A stretch of DNA of 64,000 nucleotides from Emergomyces orientalis (Eukaryota; Ascomycota; Eurotiomycetes; Onygenales; Ajellomycetaceae). Below the pieces are notes generated by a model. The model searched no databases and had not been told where the DNA came from. It saw only the letters and a program-made list of their open reading frames with translations. The stretch is from contig MOWL01000072.1 of the NCBI GenBank assembly GCA_002110485.1, positions 186,001-250,000 of the forward strand, read 5' to 3'. Both the position numbers and the translations under genes were made by a program. This document shows positions 11,108 through 23,276 of this stretch, in pieces. How positions within the stretch are numbered: position 1 is the stretch's first letter; each line of letters begins with the position of its first letter.

Positions 11108-11935
11108 TGAATTATATTATGAATGAAAATATAAAGATATTAAAAAATATTTAAGCTGTAGTGGGTTAGCCGGGGAGTTTTCTCACTTCGCTTTTGAAGA
11201 AGGTCTATAAACACCAGATACTTACAGGTCCGTCTTGTTCTTTCTGATGAGATGAAAACAATGACAATGAATTCACTGAAAGAGATAGTTATAAGTAAGG
11301 ATGCAAATTAATTAGCGAGAACAAAAACAAAGAAAGCGAGCGGGTATTTATGTTCTGGATAGCCCATCTCCCATCCCCCATCTCCCACAGTTGGGGTGGT
11401 TTGTTGCGGGGAGCCCGAGGGATCCTCGGTGCCTCGGAACATCTCACCTGCAACCAGCAACCAGCCTTTCCCGGAAAGAGTTAGCCCCGGCACATGTAAT
11501 TTGACCACTCTTCATCTGGAGCTCCCTTGATGATGGTTATACAGGATATAATAGAGTCCTCCATATGGTGCTTCATGTCTATATTACCTTTATATCCGTG
11601 ATACCAACGACACTAACATTCCCAACCGGGCATATCTTACCAAGGTCCCAGTTATCCGGCCGCCGATATTGAGTACTATCCACGACCCCGCCCCTTCCGG
11701 CCAGGCCCAGCTACAACAGTATTTAGCAATCTACATTTATTCATTTAATACGCCCTCCCACCAGTAATAGAACAGCATATCCGAAGGGCAGGATGGATAT
11801 GAATATATTGTATAGTGGCCCAATACCCTCGTCCGGCTTCCATCCACACTTCCAACTCATTTCCTATATATATATCTCTCTGTACATGTACTGTACAGGC
11901 GTGTATTTCCTGACTTCATTCCGGGATGTCAGGAT

Positions 11936-11967
11936 GGGGGGGGGAGGGGGGGGGGAGGGGGGGGGGG
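11936..11967. repeat. Poly-G tract interrupted by two A
   Basis: Three G runs of 9, 10 and 11 bases separated by single A. Confidence 0.95.
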
Positions 11968-12454
11968 ATATCTCCAACCCTTCTTCAACTGCCAATACAT
12001 ACTGTCAAGCCAGGCTCTTCTCTTATCACCAAACACAAATGGAGCCACTGAAGCTATGCTGACCAACGGCTTGCAATGCCATACGATGGGAATGGCGCCA
12101 ATTAAAAAGAATGGAGAATTTACAGAAAACAAAAGACCTCAAAATTACCCAAATAGAGCTATTTACATAGGACTTAGGACTTGTAAATAAGGCCAGTAAA
12201 ACACAAAGAAAGAGAAAAAGGGGATAAGATAATCCTTCTATTATTTTCCCTTATGCTTCTCCATCATGCATGAAGGAGAGCGCCAAAAAGATCTCGTAGC
12301 CATTCAATCGAGCAATGTGTTCGATTCATTTTGGTCTTGTCAATTCATTTCAACTCATCCCCACCCCCAAAATCATCCTCTTCTCTGCGATATCAATATC
12401 TGCTACATATCTCCATACAGATGACTCGCTGACAGTGACAACTAATCAACCGTT

Positions 12455-12470
12455 GGGGGGGGGGGGGGGG
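12455..12470. repeat. Poly-G tract, 16 bases
   Basis: Sixteen consecutive G in intergenic sequence. Confidence 0.95.
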
Positions 12471-14890
12471 ATCCAATGCTATATTTTTGGGAATTGCCTG
12501 CACGCAGCTTGGTTAGCTTGTATAGCAGCCAGTCGCGAGTAGCCAGCAGAGCACACCCATATTCATATCAATAGGAGATTAGAGATAGGTAGTTTTGAAC
12601 CAACCATAGGGGTGGGGGACAAGGAGAAAAAGGATGAAAAATGGTATCTTACTATCCATCGTACATATATAGAGAGCTAACCGGGCATATTTGAAATGAA
12701 GTTGGCGCTTTCTTTCTTCTCTTTCTTGACACAATAGGTTGACGTCCTCTCACTTCATACCTACCTAGGTAGATATGTAGTCCAATTTTAAATCTGTGCA
12801 TATATTATCTTTATATATCCCTCTATTATTTGTCATTGCACCTGGGATATGCACCTCTTCATTTTAAAGTTATTTAGCTACTTTTCAACCCCCAAAATCA
12901 AGTGTAGTAATACTAATTATTATTTTCACGATTTCCTGTGTGGCATGAGGGGGAAGTACATGGACACTGTTCATGTACAGTACAGAGTTTAGCTAATTCG
13001 GTTAAATGCGTGATGAGTTCCGCCAGCACTCATGGATCCCCGTCCGTCATAATTGTTGGCCCCCTCCGCCCCGTATCGAACGTCCATAATCATGGGGGGT
13101 TGTTTGATAAGCAACTGGCGTGCATCTCTTCTATGTATCAGCGCAATTGTATTCGCCGTACCAGAAGAAGCCTGGACCACTTTCCCCCCCGGGTTTGAAT
13201 GCTTTTGCTTTGGGGGAGGGGGGGAGCTTGACAGGGATTTAGACGGGTTGGCATCCCTGTAACTATGGTCTTATTAGTGTTATATACCTAGTTGTAGGCA
13301 GTTAGTCTGTGGCAGAAGGTTCCAGGGTTTATTAGTTACTCTTCAACTTGGTTTTTTTTTTTTTTGTACAGTGCAAACTTGTACTCCCTGCACTCATGAA
13401 TCCATGGATGCCGGTTTCAGTCGCGTGCTTCGGCTTCAGCTTCTGCTGCCCTCTCTATCCGCCCTCTCTCCGAGTGATTTTGATTGTATTTTGATAAAAT
13501 AAAATAAAAATAAAACACAAAGGATGCCTAGGTCAATAATAAATGGTAAATCAAATAAATGACTGAGAATAAGAACTTGAAAGTAAAAGGGCAGCAAAAA
13601 TCTAGGAAAATAAAAGAATTTTGAAGGCGGGGTCTAGCTCTCCCCGTCTTATTGCACGCTGGAATGGATAGATTTCGCCAGCTTCCTCGTCATGGGCAAT
13701 GAGATGTATATAGATGTAGTACTGTCTGGATACAACATACCTGCCAACCACCAGGAAGACAGTCCTCCGCCTTGGAACAAAACCTTGGAAACATTTTTTG
13801 GCGGGGGGGGGTTGGATGACTCAGCCGCCTCAACAGCCACTTGCAGCAGCCACAGCCACTAAACCAAAGAGGGAATAGAGGTTTCGCTCAATCGGGTAAG
13901 CAGCAATTTAGCGTGCGATATGATTGGCTGCGAACAAGCTGGAAGTTCCAGGCCAACCTTGGAACCAAAGGTAGACGACGCTAGCCCAGTTAAGGACTAG
14001 GCTGACTGATCCGCCCATCCATGTCTGTCTGTCTGTGTCTGTTGTTGCCGTCTCCCACTCCCTTCCAAGGTTGTGTTCCTCTGTTCCTCTGTTCCTCTTC
14101 CACTTCTACTCCTACTCCTATACTCACCTCCTTGTTGTCTTTGCTGGAAACACTATCGATTGAGCGTGGTGTCTGCTGGGGAAAATAGGAGGATTCTATT
14201 GTTCTTCTCAACAGCCCACTGCTCACTCTCCTGCTCCCAATCCTCTCTGTGGAGCTTGGCTATTTAGGCTAGGTTAGCCCACCAGCCAGAGAACGGGCAG
14301 AAGCAGGATATATCCCCCGCTAACTAATAAATACCCTTATCTATCCACCACTACTTCGTATGCATGCCCTTTCTACTCCTTCTCCTCTGCTTGCTGGATT
14401 GTTGTCTCCAGGGAATCTCTTTTTTATTGACTGAATTGCTCTCCGTAGACTATCTTCTTGCTCATCCTTACTTCCCCACCAACCAGATTAACCCCCCCCC
14501 CACCCCCTGGCTGTTAGAGCTCCTAATACCCAGGTATAACCCGTATAAGAGCTATACACATAGTGCTCTTGACACTCATATACAACGAAAACCCCAGTTT
14601 TACACTCCGGAGCTTATTCTCCTTCCCTCCGTCTTTCCTGTAAATAAGGAGAATTTTGGACTTTCTCTCAACTTAGGGATTTTATGAAGCCAAAGACTGG
14701 TCACCAGCAACCTCAATGGACAGTTGTGGGACGCTGAGAGGTCTGCTCACTCGTTTGTTGAGAGACCACTTTGCGTTCCATCGGATTCCCCAGTCCATGG
14801 CCCCTGAGACAGCCAACTGCAACGACAACAACGACGACAACATTTACACACATGCCTTTTGCTAAGTGAACCAAAAAAAAAGGGATAAGA

Positions 14891-16572
14891 ATGATGCCAT
14901 CACTACAACAACAGCAGCAGCAGCAACAACAACAAAAACAACAACAGAAGAACAACAATGCCACAATCAACCCGGCCACTACTGCTGCCTCTTCGCCATC
15001 GCCGTTGTCTTCGTCGTCCTCCGCTTCTTCTTCATCATCCTCCCCCCGGTCCTCCTCCCCGTCTTCATCATCATCATCCTTTCCCTCTATTGCTGTAACC
15101 TCATCTTCAGCTTCAAATGCTACAATGCCCCATGGTTTCTGGAATATGGATGAACCCACACGAAACCGCTTGCTGAAACAGTACCGAACCCAGGCTGCCT
15201 CGGCCGTCTCGACTATCTTCGCAACACTTTCTGTGGTATGTTTGCTAACCCTGTGCGTTGTGTGAATAGACTCGTGTTGTTAAAATCAGCACGACGATAA
15301 TTGACTCCCTCCTGTGTTATTAGACTCCGTTGGAAAACCTCAAAACTCGCATGCAAACGTGAGTAGTCCGTGCCTATAGACTGTTCTTTTTTTTTTTTTT
15401 TGCCCGTGCGTAGTCTAACTCTTTATTATTCTACACTCTTTAGCCATGATTTTCGAGGCCTCACCGATTGTGCCCGCTATATCTGGCGCACGGAGGGCTT
15501 TAGAGGATATACCGCAGGTTTGTTTATCCTCCTAGTAACCGTAGAAATTTGGATAAACCTGTGGCTTTGCCCAAAAAATGAAAACTGAATTCTTTGCCTA
15601 ATATCTGTTACACCCCTCTACCAGGAGCTTTACCGCCCATGGTCAGCGTTACGTTTGTCCGCGTTACGAACTTTACGGTCTACCAAAAGGCCAAATACGC
15701 CCTCTCCGACGCTCTTGAGAGGATGACCGGAGAAGCACCGTTGGTGCTGTACAATACCCCAGGAAGCCTCCCAACTCTCTCCACCGTGTCCTGTTTTACA
15801 ATAGCTGGAATGGTTGCTGGACTTGCCGCAACCCCTCTCGCATGTATGTGCCCAGCCACTTTTATAGCCTTGTTTTCAATTTTTTTTTAATTCTATATAT
15901 ATACATATCCATATATATTAAATAAAACTCCAACATTTTGACCCCCCACAGGCCCCTTCGAACTAGCCAAAAACGTCGTCCAAACCTCCGTCCTCATGGC
16001 AAACAGATCCCACGCCATCGCCGGGACAGCCACAAACCGCCACGTATCCCTCCGCGACATGCCCCGTCTGGGAACCATCGACGCCATAAAACAAATCGTC
16101 ACCCGCCATGGCTACAGCGGCCTGTACACGGGCGTCCGCCTCCACGCGCTGCGCGACACGATCGGCACCGGCCTCTATTTTGGCATCTACGAGACGGCCA
16201 AGCAGCTCATCTCGACGTTTCTGGGGGATCATCAGTCCCCTTTTGGTGCGCCAATGGCGGCGGGGGCGTTGTCGGGGGTGATTCCTTGGATATGCGTGAG
16301 TACTACCCTTACCCTTTTTTTTATCTATACATCAACTCGCTGACAATATCTCTATATATGTATAGACATACACGCTAGACACGAAAAAGACACGGGCGCA
16401 GAGCATCTTGCTCGGTAAATCCAAAGAGATCGGCGAGGCGTCGATGGCCGCGGCGCGGTCGTCGATGTATAAGGGGATGTCCGTCTCAATTGCACGCACG
16501 GCGTTTCAGAATATGATTCTCCTGACGACGTTTGAGTATCTGAAAGTTCGGATTAATGAGCTTGAGGCATGA
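14891..16572 (+). CDS. Mitochondrial carrier (SLC25) family protein
   Basis: Six exons: 14891-15235, 15324-15358, 15444-15517, 15625-15843, 15952-16295 and 16366-16572; total 1224 nt, 407 residues. The first ~80 residues are a low-complexity extension of Gln, Asn and Ser (CAA/CAG and TCN repeats), unusual for carriers. The carrier body starts near residue 88. Repeat 1 has the signature TPLENLKTRMQT and repeat 2 has CPFELAKNVVQT, both fitting PX[DE]XX[KR]; repeat 3 is the looser YTLDTKKTRAQ. GLYTGVRLHALRDTIGTGLYF and YKGMSVSIARTAFQNM are the matching end-of-helix motifs. Family role: solute exchange across the inner mitochondrial membrane with six helices. I cannot assign the substrate from sequence. 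ATG 14891 is followed by a second ATG at once; translation from either is possible. Confidence 0.9.
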
Positions 16573-17740
16573 TGTTTATTTTTAGCTTTTAGTTTTTTTC
16601 GTTTTGTGTGTGTTTGAATGGACAGACAGACATACAGAGAGAGCGAAGGGAAGACGAGAGGAGACAAGAGACGAGATGGATGGACATATATATCATTTTT
16701 CTTTTTCTTTTCTTGTGATACATACTTGATCCTTTTTCTTTTTGATATTTTCTCCTCGATTTATTTTCCCATTTTCTCCCACATTTCCTTACCTGGTGGA
16801 TGTGGTACATGTATTGTACATGTACCAGGATAAGTCATGAAGTAGGAATCCCATCTCATATCTCCATCTTATTTTATCGTCACAAGTTTTTTTTTTTTTT
16901 TCCTTCTTATTTGTTTTCTCCTTCTTTCTCCACCTTGAAAGAAAAGCTTACCCTAGCATGATCTTGATTATATTTCTTCTTCTCATCCTGTCTTATTTTA
17001 TTTATTCATGGTGTTCCGGGTGTGTTTTATGTTTCATCTTACGGGCGACGGGATTTATGGAATATGGGATGTGGGATGTGGTTCAACCGGTCTATGATTG
17101 TCTTTTATTCCGTTCTGGATTCATGTTTTTATGTTCCCTTCTCTTTTTAAACATTACATGCCATTTCACCCTCTTTTTTAATTTTTCTTCTTCTTCCCCT
17201 CTACAAGATCCCAGGGCTTGTTTCGAGGGCCTAAGATACAGGTTTTTCGTTATTTTTATTTTTATTTTTTTACATATTAATTACATTTATGTATTTACTG
17301 CTTGTTTTTCTGGGCCGTTCTGCTGGTGGTAGCTGGTTACAGGCACTGATACTGGGTATTCTTGTACTTTAACCATATACATATATATCTATATATGAGT
17401 ATATAAGCTCCAGTATATATAGCATATAACAGTTTGTAAAACAGTATTGTTCTATCTCTACTCTGTATATCTGAATACGTTGAAAGGTTAATTGTTATGT
17501 ACGTCATTGGTTGCTGTTGTCTTGGCTGGCTGTGATGGATAAAAGTTTTTAAGTTTTATTAGTTCAACCTTCAAAACAATTTGCACATCGCAGCCTGACA
17601 GTTGACAGTTTGACAATCAACAGCTCAGGTAACAGCCCAGGTAACGAGGCACCTCAACAACAAACACACTCTCGTTCTCTATATCTCCTATTCCAAATGA
17701 GATTACACCAGGCGAGGTCAAGTATTAAAATAAATAAATC
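16573..17740. other. Intergenic region between carrier and palA
   Basis: T-rich 3' flank of the carrier gene with a perfect 10-bp inverted repeat at 16804-16826, then AT-rich sequence leading to palA. No gene seen. Confidence 0.5.
16804..16826. repeat. Perfect inverted repeat, 10-bp arms, 3-nt loop
   Basis: GGTACATGTA and TACATGTACC around TTG, 232 bases after the carrier stop codon. It includes one copy of the GTACATGTAC palindrome. Confidence 0.9.
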
Positions 17741-20700
17741 ATGTCCTCGTAAGTCCCCCTCGTCCCCCGCATTCAACTCACAACTATCCCCCACCCATAG
17801 CTCCTCTTACTATCTTATCTCCCTTACCACCAGCTCCCACCAGCCCCCCCCCCCCCCCCCAAACAAACAAAATTCCACTAACTAAAGGAAAAACATAGAA
17901 ACATTCTCCCCCTCCCCCTCCGCCGCAGCCACCCCATCTCCCTCTCCACCGCCATAAAGCAATACATCTCGAACAAATACGACCAGCGGCCCGAGATGTT
18001 CGCTGAGGACCTGCTGATCATTGACCGGCTACGGACGGACGCGATTAACGTCCAGGAACCGCATGTTAGTGGCATTAGTCGACTGGTCGCGTATGCGGCC
18101 CAGTTGAAGTGGTTGGGCGGGAAGTTTCCTATTGATGTATGTATGTTTCAATTGCTTTGTAACAAGAATTCTTTTTGTACGGAGCGAAGAGAAGCAATAT
18201 AATACATACGTATATATAGATGGGAGGGGCGATATTTTGCTGATACGATTATATATACGTGTTGTAGGTCGGTGTGGACTTTTCGTGGTATCCGGCTTTT
18301 GGGTTTAATACGTCAAGGCCAAGTGAGTAAATTTACACACTTCCCTTACTCTGGCATCCTGGATATATATATATATACACTAAGCTTTTGCTAAATACCA
18401 TACTTCCAACGAGAAAAAAGTCTCCCAAAACAACCTCCGCTTCGAACTCGCCAACATCCTTTTCAACCTCGCCGCCCTCTACTCCCAACTCGCCGTCTCC
18501 ATAAACAGCACAACCCCCGAAACCCTGAAAACAGCTTGTAAATACCTCTGCAACGCTGCCGGTGTCCTCGTCCACCTACGCACAGATATCCTGCCAGACC
18601 TCCGCTCCTCCCCGCCCGAAGACATGGACGAGATGACCTTGCGCAGCCTCGAAGAGCTCCTCCTAGCTCAGGCGCAGGAATGTTTCTGGCAAAAGGCCGT
18701 CAAGGACGGGCTGAAAGATGCCTCCATAGCCCGTCTGGCGGCGAAGGTGTCAGACCTATACGCAATTGCGGGCGACTGCGGCATCAAATCCGACACCATC
18801 AGCACCGAGTGGATCCACCACATGACGGCTAAACACCATCATTTTGCCGCGGCGGCGCAGTATAGGCAGTCGCGCGATTGTCTGGAGAAGAAAAAGTATG
18901 GCGAGGAGATTGCGCGTCTGCGCGATAGCGTGACGTGCGTGAATGAGGCGCTGAAGGAAGGGAAGTGGATTAATCGGGTCGTGTTGGGGGATTTGAATGG
19001 GTTGAAGGCGCGGGTGACGGAGGATTTGAAGCGAGCGGAGCGGGATAATGATATGATTTACCTGATTCCTGTGCCGCCGAAGTCGGAGCTGAAGTTGCTG
19101 GATCGAGCGAGTATGGTTGCTGCGAAGGCACCGGTGGAGGTGACGGATGCGTTGTCCATGATTGGGGAAGGGTTGCCCTTGGGGAGACCGTTGTTTGTCA
19201 AGTTGGTGCCCTATGCGGTGCATGTTGCGGCGAGTATTTATGTGGAGAGGAGGGATAGGCTTGTGCAGCAGGAGATTGTGGGCGGGGTGGAGGAGATGAC
19301 TGCTAAGCTTAGGGAGTATGTCTCTCTCCTGGTTTTATTTTCTATTTTTTTTAAATTTTTTATTGATACGAGGTATACGAAAAGGTGTAGGGGGGGAATG
19401 GTTTTCCATTGGCTAACTTTTTATTCGTGCAGGTTGCTTCAATCCCTCAATCTCCCGGGTTCACTACAAGCTCTCGAAAAACCCTTGGGTCTCCCACCAT
19501 CACTACTATCCCATGCTGAAGAGATACGCCAGCAAGACGGCCTAAACCGGCTCCGCCTCTCGCTAAAGGACACCGCAAAACTCAAAGCAAACGACACAGC
19601 TATCTACGCTGAAGGTGTCGAACTGCTCATGGCCGAACGGGACGAAGATGACCGCGCACGCGCCAAGTACGGCACGGACCGATGGACGCGCGAGCCGTCC
19701 GAAGTCGCCGGCAAGAAACTATACACGCAGGCGAAAGAGATCGAAGGCTACTTGGCATCTGCGGAAAACAGTGATAATCTTGTTGAGGAGAAGCTGAGGG
19801 AGACGGAGCGGGTTTTGCGGGTGCTTACGGGGACGAATCGGGATATCGAGGCGTTTGTGCCGAGTAGTCGGAAGGCGAATATGACGGAGGCGGTTGAGAG
19901 GGAGGCGGGGAGGCTGAGGGGGTGTTTGAATGAGGTGGGTAGGTTGGAGAGTCGGAGGAAGAGGAGGGTCGAGGCTCTTAGGGAGAAAGCGAGGGGGGAT
20001 AGTATTCGTATGTTTTATTCCCCTTTTACCATCATCTTGGGTAATAAGTATATAAAAAATGTGACTAATTATTTTTTTCATTAGATGCCGCCCTGCTCAA
20101 GGAAACAGGCCGTCTCGAGCGTGAATTCCCCATGCAGCGAATCGAAGCCAGCCAATTCGAAGACCTCTTCGCTGCCCGCTTGAAGCAGTATGAGGGCGAT
20201 CGCAAAATGCTGCTGGAAGAGGAAGGGAAAGCCCAAGCGGCGATCGCGGAGCAGCTGCGCGAGGCAAACCGGAGTTTTGTAAACGCGCGCCGGGGGGATT
20301 CGTCGACGAAAGAGCGCGAGAAGGCGCTGCAGGAATTGGAGAATGGGTATGTACGGTATAAGGAGATCATAGGAAATGTGGAGGTTGGGCGGAAGTTTTA
20401 TAATGATTTGGCGAAGTTGGTGGGGAGGTTTAGGGATGATTGTAGGGGGTTTGTTAGTGGGAGGAGGGTGGAGGCGGGGGAGTTGGAGACGTGAGTGTTC
20501 CCTCATTCCCTTTTTCCTTATTTTTCTTATTTTGCCTTTTTTTTCTCTTTTCTTGCGGGGTGTTACCATTATTATATCCAGGGGAAATTTGACTAACGAT
20601 GGGGGATAAACAGGGACATCACCAATACCACTGCTATGGCGTCGCTGAGCATCTCGCAGAAACAGAAACAGAAGCAAATACCATCCCCAGCAGCTGCAAC

Positions 20701-21328
20701 TTCACCCCCAGCAGCAATAGCGGCAGCAAATGCAGCCATCCAACAACAACAACAACACCACCAACAACAACACCACCAACAACAACAACAACAACACCAC
20801 CAACAGCAGCAGCGCCAATACCAACACCAGTCCCCCCAACCCCTCCACCACCGTCAACCCCATCAACCCGCCCGCCAAAAATCACCCCTGAAATCCACAC
20901 GCTCCTCCACCCCAAGCCATCCCCCCTTTACCCCATCAACCACCACAACTACATCCACATCCACATCTTCATCACCGCCACCACCACCACAACTATCGGC
21001 ACCACAGCCACAACCTCAATCACAACCACCAACAACAGAAGAACCCCTCGCCGCCCCACAACCCACCCGCGCCCCCATAATCCCACCGCCGAGCACCATG
21101 CCCCTACCCACTATGCCGGTAGGAGGCATGTGGTCGCCGGAGATGGGGATTAAGTTTGGCAGTGGGACGACTGCATCTTCGCAGATGAATGGACAGGGGC
21201 TGACTCAGCAGATGCAGGCGCAAGGGCACGCTCAGGCTCAGGCTCAGGCTCAGATGAGATCGCCGATGCCGATGCCGACACCAACGCCTGGGAGGTGGGA
21301 TCCAAGCCGGGGGGTTAGGTTTTCATAG
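17741..21328 (+). CDS. palA: pH-response regulator PalA/Rim20 (BRO1-domain scaffold)
   Basis: Seven exons: 17741-17748, 17899-18136, 18268-18322, 18421-19315, 19433-20007, 20085-20490 and 20614-21328; total 2892 nt, 963 residues. Exon 1 is only 8 nt (ATGTCCTC); joined to exon 2 it restores the conserved PalA start MSSNILPLPLRRSHPISLS. The BRO1 domain spans about 1-390, including NNLRFELANILFNLAALYSQ (exon 4). A long helical V-type domain follows (about 400-725). The tail is rich in Gln, His, Pro and Thr (CAA/CAC repeats). In Aspergillus, PalA binds YPXL/I motifs of PacC and, through BRO1, the ESCRT-III subunit Vps32, bringing PacC to the PalB protease at alkaline pH. The poly-Q tail makes this copy longer than typical PalA. 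Intron 1 contains a 17-base C run. Confidence 0.95.
17844..17860. repeat. Poly-C tract, 17 bases, in palA intron 1
   Basis: Seventeen C inside the 150-nt first intron, between the 8-nt exon and the next acceptor. Confidence 0.95.
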
Positions 21329-23276
21329 GGATTTTATTTTATTTTCCTCTGTTGTTTTAGTATGGAGCGCGAGGGGTTTTGTTTTATTATAGGAGTTTAG
21401 TACGGATATTGTTGGGGGGAATTCATTTACGGTACGTGATTTTGGCCCCCGGGGGGGGGGGGGGGGGGTGGTTCGTTGTGTGAGACGAGATGGGGTTTTA
21501 TTGATTTGTTGATATTGGTGTTGATATTTACTTTGATACCTGCGTTATGCGATAATGTTTTTTTTTTTTTTTTTTCGGGAGAGGAGAGGGGATTGGGATT
21601 TGAGCGACATTTGCATATTTATATCTTTTATATAGAGATATAGATAAAGATAGATAGATCTACGTGCTTGCTCCATATGTAGTGATGGAGCGCGCTCCTT
21701 CATACCGGATTTGCTGTCGATTTTTCAGGGAACCCCTGATTCATGATATAAACCTACACACCTAGGTAGCTAATAGGTATCTGAGTATGTATTCGAGGAT
21801 TATTTTTTTTAGGTAGAATTTGGTCCTAGTATTCTTCTGTCTGGGGCAGTCTGGCATTTTAAACAAAAATAAATATATAGTTGGGAGGTAAAGAATGATA
21901 CCTCCACGCTGCATTTTTCATTCCAGCCTGGCCACACCACACATACACACCCTCCCGCTCAGCTCGTATATTTTTGAATGGAGTGAATTATAAATTGGCT
22001 GACCGAGTGACTATAACGACTGATTGATTGGAAGTTATAAAAATGATTGTTCATTGATATTCCACCCCGCTTTAGGCCGAATGGCTCGAGAAACGAAGTA
22101 AGAATAAAAAGCGCCGTAAAAACGGAATCCCCCCACCTTCAAAGACAGCCAAAACAAAAGAAAGAATGCGAAGACTTACACCGTAATTATCCCCATTTGA
22201 TACGTATTACTCATTATGAAACCAGAGAAGGAGATGTTTGAGAGCAAGCAAAACTAAACCAGAATTCCATTCCAGAAAACTAGGAGAAAAGAACGAAAAG
22301 GAGAAAAACCAACGTAAAAAAACAAAATAAAAGTGGAAAGAAAACCGAGAGAAGAGAAAGAAAGGCGAGGGAAAATAACAGCTTTCTCGAACGAGATGGG
22401 TAGATAGATATAGATGTATATGTATATGTATATGCATAATAGAAATTAATATAAACATTGTGAAAAAAAAAGAACCCCTCCCCCCCCCAAAAAAAAAAGA
22501 AAAGAAAAAAGAAAAGGAACCAAAAACTAGTTTAGACCAAAATACCTCCCCTTCCTTGATCCTCATTCCACCGATGATACATATTAAAAACACCCATTTG
22601 AATACTAGATCATAAAAAAAAAACCCCTCCCATTCCCCCTCCATGGCGATGAAAAGAAGGCAAATGTCAAGCAATATATGGGATATATGCGACATTTCCC
22701 TCGGCCGGATGTCATCATCTCCTTCCCTGCTCTGGGGGTGTAGCCCACCAGAGATTCCTCCAAACGTACATGTACAATTGAACATTAGCAGAATTCCCAT
22801 CTCCACTTTTTTTTCCCCCTGCATTGAGTCAACCAACTTCCCCCCATCTCTCCGCCATTACGGGGTGAAATATGGTGAAGAGGTCGAAGAAACGGTGTAG
22901 ATGAGTTCATTTGTAACATGTCCTGGCGCCTCCGCACACGGCGGGGCGGGAGGTTGGGACGGGACGTGGGGGTTTTTGTGAGGTGCGTGGGTTCTGAATT
23001 TTTGGCAGTGCAACACAATGATAAATAGATGGGGCAGGCAATAAAAAGAAATCCTAAAAGAAAAAAACCGGGCGTCTTAAAAACAGCAGGCAGAGGAAAA
23101 GGAGAGGTGACTGGTTGCACGATGAATGCGTTAAAACATGACACATCTGAAGGCGGTCGTCAAAACGGCTGACGGCTGACGGTTCAAGCGTTTGTTTCAG
23201 ATTTAAGACGGGTTGATAAATGATTCTTTTCATTTTCATTTTCATTCAAATTTTTTTTTTCTTCCCGTAAACCCCG
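21329..23276. other. Convergent 3' flanks of palA and metR
   Basis: About 1.9 kb with no supported gene. AT-rich; contains an 18-base poly-G tract, oligo-T and oligo-A runs, and one GTACATGTAC palindrome at 22766-22775. Long frames on the minus strand here are low-complexity. Confidence 0.5.
21451..21468. repeat. Poly-G tract, 18 bases
   Basis: Five C followed directly by 18 G, about 120 bases after the palA stop. Confidence 0.95.

Larger units (their letters stand above)
11104..14890. other. Gene-free 3.8 kb between thiolase and mitochondrial carrier
   Basis: I find no supported gene. The stretch holds the two divergent 5' flanks, two G-homopolymer tracts (listed separately), an exact GTACATGTAC palindrome at 11882-11891, and CT-rich leader sequence near 14000-14880. 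Confidence 0.5.

Noticed and set aside
20634..20915. Minus-strand Gly/Val-rich frame over the palA tail
   Set aside because: It is the reverse complement of the CAA/CAC repeat in palA.
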